Part shown: one piece after another, positions 59,322 through 64,000 of the stretch
Layout of the letters: every line of letters starts with the position of its first letter
Position numbering within the stretch: position 1 is the first letter of the stretch
NCBI RefSeq assembly: GCF_037572415.1
Contig: NZ_JBBHLB010000001.1
Location: 62,001-126,000, forward strand
Direction: 5' to 3'
From: Flavonifractor porci
GTDB lineage: Bacteria > Bacillota > Clostridia > Oscillospirales > Oscillospiraceae
DNA length: 64,000 nt
Program-made: the position numbers and the translations under genes
The notes under the pieces: model-generated
What the model saw: the letters and a program-made list of their open reading frames with translations, nothing else
Database searches by the model: none
What the model was told of the DNA's origin: nothing

Positions 59322-60682
59322 AAATCCGCGGTCAGGTAGAATAAGTTTCGCAAAAACAAAAAAGACATGGTTTGCAGATCTCTGGTAGAATGAAGTCGCG
59401 ACACACCATTCGAAAGGAGACAGCAAACCATGTCCGAGAAGATTGTACAGCTAAACGAGGAAGTTATCAAGGGGCAGCTCAAGGAACTTGTACGTGGAAG
59501 CGTAGAAGAAACACTCAATGAGCTTCTGGAGGCCGAGGCGGAGAAGCTAACCCAGGCGGCCCGGTACGAGCGTAACAAGCAGCGCCAGGGCTACCGCAGC
59601 GGTCACTACAGCCGCAACCTCACCACCACTTCTGGGGATGTCACTCTCAAGGTGCCTAAGCTCAAGGGAATCTCCTTTGAGACTGCCATTATTGAGCGGT
59701 ATCGCCGCCGGGAGAGCAGTGTGGAAGAGGCTCTTATTGAAATGTACCTGGCAGGTGTATCCGTCCGGCGTGTAGAGGACATCACTGAGGCCCTGTGGGG
59801 CAGCAAAGTCTCTCCCTCCACCATCAGTGAGCTGAATAAGAAAGCGTATGTCCACATTGAAGATTGGCGGAACCGTCCTCTGCAAGGTGGGCGGTATCCA
59901 TATGTCTATGTGGATGGGATCTACCTGCGCCGCAATTGGGGTGGAGAATTTGAAAATGTAGCCATTCTTGTGGCAATTGCGGTTAATGAGGATGGATATC
60001 GTGAGGTTTTGGGCGCCGCAGAGGGCATGAAGGAGGATAAGGCCAGCTGGATCAGCTTCTTCCAGTGGCTGCGTGGCCGTGGTCTGAACGGTGTGAAACT
60101 CATTGTTGGCGACAAGTGTCTTGGTATGCTGGAAGCCGTGGGAGAGGTATTTCCTGAGGCCAAATACCAGCGGTGTACCGTCCATTTTTACCGAAATGTG
60201 TTCTCTGTCACACCTCGCTCAAAGGTGAAGCTGGTGGCCAAGATGCTCAAGGCGATCCACGCTCAGGAGAGCAAGAAAGCCGCCCGAAAAAAAGCTAAGG
60301 CTGTGGTAGAGGAACTGCGCTCTATGAAACTGAAGGAAGCCGCCAAGAAGGTGGAGAATGGTATTGAGGAAACGTTGACCTACTGTGATTTCCCCAGTGA
60401 ACACTGGACCCGTATTCGTACCAACAACGTGATTGAGAGGCTAAACCGGGAGATCCGCCGCCGTACCCGTGTGGTGGGCAGTTTCCCGGACGGCAACTCT
60501 GCCCTTATGCTGGTCTGTGCCCGGCTGCGCCATGTAGCCGGCACCCAGTGGGGCAACAAGAAGTACATGAACATGAAGCATCTGGAGGCGACCGTTGAGG
60601 ATGCCTCCATTGCTGGCTGACTTCATTCATAACAGAGTCTGCGAACTAAAGTGCGAAAAATTCTTGACACGACCAAATCCGC
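59322..60682 (+). mobile_element. IS256-family insertion sequence with 8-bp target duplication
   Basis: The element spans 59330-60674 (1345 bp). Direct repeats AAATCCGC flank it exactly at 59322-59329 and 60675-60682. Its ends are imperfect inverted repeats beginning GGTC and sharing TTTCGCA about 20 bases in. An 8-bp duplication and this size are typical for IS256. Removing the element and one repeat copy restores the IS110 transposase frame through to its original stop. Confidence 0.92.
59430..60620 (+). CDS. IS256-family transposase
   Basis: 396 residues from ATG 59430 after AAAGGAG. It shows the IS256/mutator signature: VYVDGIYLRRNWGGEFEN with the first catalytic Asp, LIVGDKCLGML with the second, the CTVHFYRNV motif, and the Glu in NNVIERLNREIRRRTRVVG. 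The length is normal and there is no frameshift, so it is probably active. Confidence 0.92.
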   Translation: MSEKIVQLNEEVIKGQLKELVRGSVEETLNELLEAEAEKLTQAARYERNKQRQGYRSGHYSRNLTTTSGDVTLKVPKLKGISFETAIIERYRRRESSVEEALIEMYLAGVSVRRVEDITEALWGSKVSPSTISELNKKAYVHIEDWRNRPLQGGRYPYVYVDGIYLRRNWGGEFENVAILVAIAVNEDGYREVLGAAEGMKEDKASWISFFQWLRGRGLNGVKLIVGDKCLGMLEAVGEVFPEAKYQRCTVHFYRNVFSVTPRSKVKLVAKMLKAIHAQESKKAARKKAKAVVEELRSMKLKEAAKKVENGIEETLTYCDFPSEHWTRIRTNNVIERLNREIRRRTRVVGSFPDGNSALMLVCARLRHVAGTQWGNKKYMNMKHLEATVEDASIAG

Positions 60683-61869
60683 AGGAACTTTGCAGCTCCG
60701 GCCACAGTATAGACATAGAAATGCTTTCCCTCCGCTCGTTTCTTATCCATGAAGCAGAATACAGAATTGTCAGGGTTTCCGTGAACAAGAATCATGGAGG
60801 CGATCTCAAACAGCACCTTACGCAAGTGAGGTGAACCGCGCTTTGAAACATGACGATTCTTTGCATCGAATGTACCGGATTGATACGGTGGTGCGTCCAC
60901 ACCAGCGTATGCAACCAGAGCACCTTTGTGCGAAAAACGGCGGACATCACCAACCTCAGCCATCAACTGCGGTCCTGTGATTTTTCCGACACCTTCCATC
61001 CCCATCACCAGCTCATATTCTGGCAGCAGAGAGGCCAGCCGGTTCATTTCTGTGCGGAACGCATGAAGCGAATCATATACGGTATTCAGGCTGATTGCCG
61101 CTTGCGTTATCAGCAGTTTTGTACTATCATTTTTGGGAAGCGTGGCAACGGCGTTCCTGGCTGCGGTATGGATTCGTTCGGCATCGGAAGTACTGAATCT
61201 GTAACCGGTTCTTTTGCACCATTTTTGGAAGGTGTCTGCAAAAGTATGTAGGGATAAAGCTGCCACGCATTCTTTATGCCAAAAGCGGATCACAAAATCC
61301 ACCCATTTGACATGGCCCTTTGAGTTCCTGCCTTCATTCAGAAATAACTTATTGGCACCGGGGAATGTCTGATCCAGGAGTGAAATTAAACCGTTTCTCA
61401 ACATTGTACCGGTGGTGGTTGTCCGCTCATAGAGCCGATTCTGGATCTTCAGCATTTGCCTTGTTTCATCTTCTGCGGAATATTCCCTCAGATCCATCCA
61501 GAATGTGAGACCATAATTTGCGATTTTCAACGCATCCGCTTTATCCGTTTTAACCTTGCGCAGTGAATTGTCGCTGAAGTTGTGGATCAGAATCGCGTTG
61601 ACTACACTGACAAAGAATCCAGCCTGTTGCAGCGCCAAAGCCACGGGTCTCCAATACATTCCTGTATGCTCCATGACAATTCGAATCTCGCTGCCTTCAT
61701 CGTCAAGCCCCTGTAGCTTCTCAAGCAGATTCTTGATACCGGTGACATCATGGCCGACGTCAAATGGGAGTAAAGCCACTTCACCGCCTGGTCTTCTGGC
61801 TGCCACTGTGCTTTTATATTTTGAAACATCGATTCCAACCGCTGTAATGACTCCTGCGCTCATACACAA

Positions 61870-62302
61870 TCCTCCTTTGTTTGGTTTTATAACCGGCGAC
61901 CGCCACAGTTCATTACCGATTCAGCTTGCTTAGTCACACGAATGTACGGATTGCTCCGATGATTCAACCTGCGTAAATCGAACGCTGCAATGAGAGGGTC
62001 GGCTAACAGTTTGCACAAACGAGCGTGGTTAGCTCAAGCAATGCCCCGTAAGGCCGATTACCTCTTCATTGTAGCTTAGGTTTGAACCGCTGAACAGCAT
62101 TACCAGCGCAACACCGTTCTTGGGGTCAAACATATTGTAGCAAGCAATGCCTGTGTTAATACACACAGGCCCGCAGAGAAGAAAATCCCTTTGTGATTTT
62201 CCTCTCCGCTTGCTTGTTGAGGGCAGTGCCCCCAAGCCCCTTTGAACACAGAATTTCATTCTGTGGCTGCGCGTTCTGCGAACGCTTTTGACCAGGATCA
62301 GC
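61870..62302. other. Region upstream of the IS110 transposase: candidate bridge RNA; then gap to the relaxase
   Basis: No gene is supported. In IS110-group elements the non-coding part upstream of the transposase encodes a structured bridge RNA that pairs with target and donor DNA. About 61870-62060 is the matching position. The IS110 right edge is not marked by inverted repeats. From about 62060 to 62302 lies the 3' flank of the relaxase gene; a 102-codon frame there is not convincing. Confidence 0.4.
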
Positions 62303-63718
62303 TTACCGCTGGTCGTGGTCTTTTTCTTTTTCAACATCCTGTTCTACCTCCATTTTCAGCACTCGATCTACATTTGCCTTTGCCGTTAAAAGCTCCCGCA
62401 TTTCCTCACGGGAACGCCGGTACTCGGCGTAGGTTTTCTTCTTTTCCTCCAGCAGCTTTGCGTACTCGGCTTGCAGGTCTTTGACCTTGGGCAGCTTCTT
62501 CACGCCCATCTCGTCAAAGGCATTTTTTGCCGCCTGATGGAGCAGGATTTCTTCCTCATGTTCCTCCCGGAATTTCTTAGAGTATCCCGCCTTGCGGTAG
62601 GCTACATAGGTTTCACGGGTCTTGGCATAGTTTACGATGTGAGTACGCAGAACAGCGATCTCCGCCATGCGTTTCTCCGCCGCCTTGATCTGCGCCGACA
62701 GTTCGTTGTGGTGGGCGGTGGCTGCCGCCGCTTTTTCTGCCAGCTCCGCATAATCCAGCAGCCGATGTTCGGTAAGAAAATTTACAGTCTGCGCCATCTG
62801 TTTCAGGTTGAAAACCTTGGCCCATCGCGCATACCCAGCGCCTTTCCCAGCCTGTAATTTTGCCTGAATATCCACCAGCAGATTGACCTTGGGCGGCTCC
62901 GGCTGCACGGTGGAATTTTTACGGGGCGTATGCTGTTTTTCACCGGCCAACACCGCACGGATTTCTGCTTCACTGTACCCGGCCCCCAGCTTGTCATCCA
63001 TGCGGGCTACATTCTTCCAGCTGGGCGCTTTGAGCCGGATGACTTTCCCGCGCCGGGATACTTCGCATCCCATCTCGGAAAGCAGTTTCAGCAGCGCATC
63101 AAAGTCCGCCGGTTTCTGCTCCAGCGCACGGTCAATCATCACCCGCAACTGTTCCCGATGGGAGGGCTTGGCCTGATCGCCCAGCCATTTGTTATAACTC
63201 TTTCCGTGAGGTTTTGGGTCCTCCACAATGGACAATCCGTTCTCGATACAGATGGTATCGCTCAAGCGCCGGACGGCTCTGGTGCTGCCCCAAAAGTTGC
63301 GGAATTTTCGGTCACAATCTGCATTGACCGCCGACCAGATGATGTGATTATGAACGTGCGATTTGTCTATGTGAGTGCAGACCACAAAGGCGTGATTGTC
63401 CTTGGTGAACCGCTTGGCAAATTCCACGCCCAGGCGGTTGGCTTCCTCCGGTGTGATCTCTCCGGGTTTGAAGGACTGGCGCACATGGTAAGCGATCACA
63501 TCGTCCGCCCCGCGCACCCGCCCGGTGGCGGCGATATACTGCCGCTTCGCCAACAGAAACTCCGCATCGGCGGTCCGGCTGTCACAGCCATAGCCGGTAA
63601 TCAGTTTTCCGTTGTCGGTCTTTTGCGGATTTGCCACATAATCAATAATATCGCTGATTGCTCGGCTCTCAGTGCGCCCCTTGCCGATATGCAGGGGCAT
63701 GATGCGTGTGGTTGCCAT
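62303..63718 (-). CDS. Relaxase / mobilisation nuclease (Tn1549-like type)
   Basis: 471 residues from ATG 63718 after AAAGGAGG. The histidine triad region is intact: CTHIDKSHVHNH with H116, H121, H123 and H125, preceded by DDVIAYHVRQSFKPGE. The C-terminal half is a long charged coiled coil (330-465). It nicks oriT of its element. It runs opposite to the ParA-VirD4 block, so either the second ICE was rearranged or this belongs to another mobilisable element. Confidence 0.88.
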   Translation of the reverse strand: MATTRIMPLHIGKGRTESRAISDIIDYVANPQKTDNGKLITGYGCDSRTADAEFLLAKRQYIAATGRVRGADDVIAYHVRQSFKPGEITPEEANRLGVEFAKRFTKDNHAFVVCTHIDKSHVHNHIIWSAVNADCDRKFRNFWGSTRAVRRLSDTICIENGLSIVEDPKPHGKSYNKWLGDQAKPSHREQLRVMIDRALEQKPADFDALLKLLSEMGCEVSRRGKVIRLKAPSWKNVARMDDKLGAGYSEAEIRAVLAGEKQHTPRKNSTVQPEPPKVNLLVDIQAKLQAGKGAGYARWAKVFNLKQMAQTVNFLTEHRLLDYAELAEKAAAATAHHNELSAQIKAAEKRMAEIAVLRTHIVNYAKTRETYVAYRKAGYSKKFREEHEEEILLHQAAKNAFDEMGVKKLPKVKDLQAEYAKLLEEKKKTYAEYRRSREEMRELLTAKANVDRVLKMEVEQDVEKEKDHDQR

Positions 63719-63773
63719 AGATGGAGCCTCCTTTCCAAAAAAGAAACGGCCTGCATGGTGCAGACCGCTTTCG

Positions 63774-64000
63774 TTATTCTATAAAATCATTCTCATCAAG
63801 AAAATCAAAATCGTCATCGGTGTCCTCTAACTGTTTTGGAGGAAACCTCATCTCGTATTGTTCTTTTGCCAGTGCACGAACTTCCGGGCGCTTATCTTTC
63901 ATTCGTTTTTTCAGCCAGGAAATCTGCTCCTTTAATAACCGCCAAGGGAGATTCAGTAAGCGGTTTACCGTTATTTGCTCCGCTTGTTTCTCCGGCGATA
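63774..64000 (-). CDS. Partial protein upstream of the relaxase, C-terminal 75 residues
   Basis: The minus-strand frame is open to the window edge and stops at TAA 63774-63776. The visible end has a basic helical segment (NRLLNLPWRLLKEQISWLKK) and a very acidic tail (DTDDDFDFLDENDFIE). It lies 55 bases before the relaxase in the same direction, where a relaxosome accessory protein would be expected, but the sequence visible is not enough to name a family. Confidence 0.55.
   Translation of the reverse strand, partial: SPEKQAEQITVNRLLNLPWRLLKEQISWLKKRMKDKRPEVRALAKEQYEMRFPPKQLEDTDDDFDFLDENDFIE

Larger units (their letters stand above)
59275..61869 (-). pseudogene. IS110-family transposase interrupted by IS256
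   Basis: On the minus strand from ATG 61869 the frame encodes a DEDD recombinase: ITAVGIDVSKYKS, IVMEHTGMYWRP, RKVKTDKADALKI, and the C-terminal Tnp20 domain with GMEGVGKITGPQLMAEVGD. After GAAKFLRI the IS256 end intervenes and the altered frame stops at 60646. Beyond the IS256 copy the original frame resumes as YYARVKEYLNTQEIA and stops at 59275-59277. Only the last 15 residues are replaced (by WSCQEFFAL), so partial activity cannot be ruled out. Confidence 0.9.

Noticed and set aside
62029..62337. 102-codon minus-strand frame at the end of the relaxase gene
   Set aside because: It overlaps the relaxase stop, has no ribosome binding site, and the translation shows no domain.

Overview
The window is a stack of mobile elements from a moderately GC-rich Firmicute, most likely a gut Clostridia (Oscillospirales/Lachnospirales type). 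The case for this is the gene families present (MobP3-type relaxase with an adjacent MobC-like protein, ParA/ParB/PcfB/VirD4 of Tn1549-like ICEs, TnpX/TnpW-type serine recombinases, DUF6103), strong AGGAGG ribosome binding sites and frequent TTG/GTG starts. No clear chromosomal housekeeping locus is visible, so the species assignment is an inference.

Region 1 (1-13.2 kb) is the conjugation module of a first ICE: the end of an M23 hydrolase, ICE hypotheticals, an oriT-like gap, a MobC-like protein, a MobP3-type relaxase carrying Sel1 repeats, a Toprim protein, a VirD4-type coupling protein, a small HTH protein, and a DNA-repair cassette (AlkZ-related, Y-family polymerase, YolD-like).

Region 2 (13.3-31.8 kb) is cargo. 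It starts with an XRE regulator, a SLOG protein and a two-component system, followed by an AraC regulator. Next come a metal-efflux unit (ArsR, HMA chaperone, P1B ATPase, second ArsR), a membrane metallophosphoesterase, a secreted His/Cys repeat protein, a PAP2 phosphatase and a LysM/G5/M23 envelope protein. It ends with a tight run of parvulin PPIase, DUF1385, a CDF-HflK fusion, HflC, a second HflK and an orphan winged-helix regulator. I read this as a transmissible metal and envelope quality-control island.

Region 3 (32.4-42.06 kb) holds an ICE sigma factor, a solo PemK/MazF-like gene, a SHOCT-like small protein, a trio of serine-recombinase genes (the middle one lacks the catalytic domain), a metallophosphoesterase, a low-molecular-weight phosphatase, a YhcG/DUF1016 nuclease, a promoter-equipped tRNA-like gene, and an excisionase-like gene next to a tyrosine-integrase remnant cut off at about 42,062.

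Region 4 (42.07-47.88 kb) is the start of a second, Tn1549-like ICE: ParA, ParB, small proteins, a replication initiator, PcfB and VirD4. VirD4 is broken at about 47,884 by a transposon whose TnpX-like recombinase is itself broken at about 48,380. Region 5 (48.4-59.1 kb) has two overlapping serine recombinases, TnpW, a sigma factor, a 1443-residue SLH surface protein and a LytTR regulator whose probable binding sites sit in front of the surface-protein promoter. Region 6 (59.1-64 kb) is an IS110-family element interrupted near its 3' end by an IS256-family element with an exact 8-bp duplication, then a second relaxase gene and a partial gene at the window edge.
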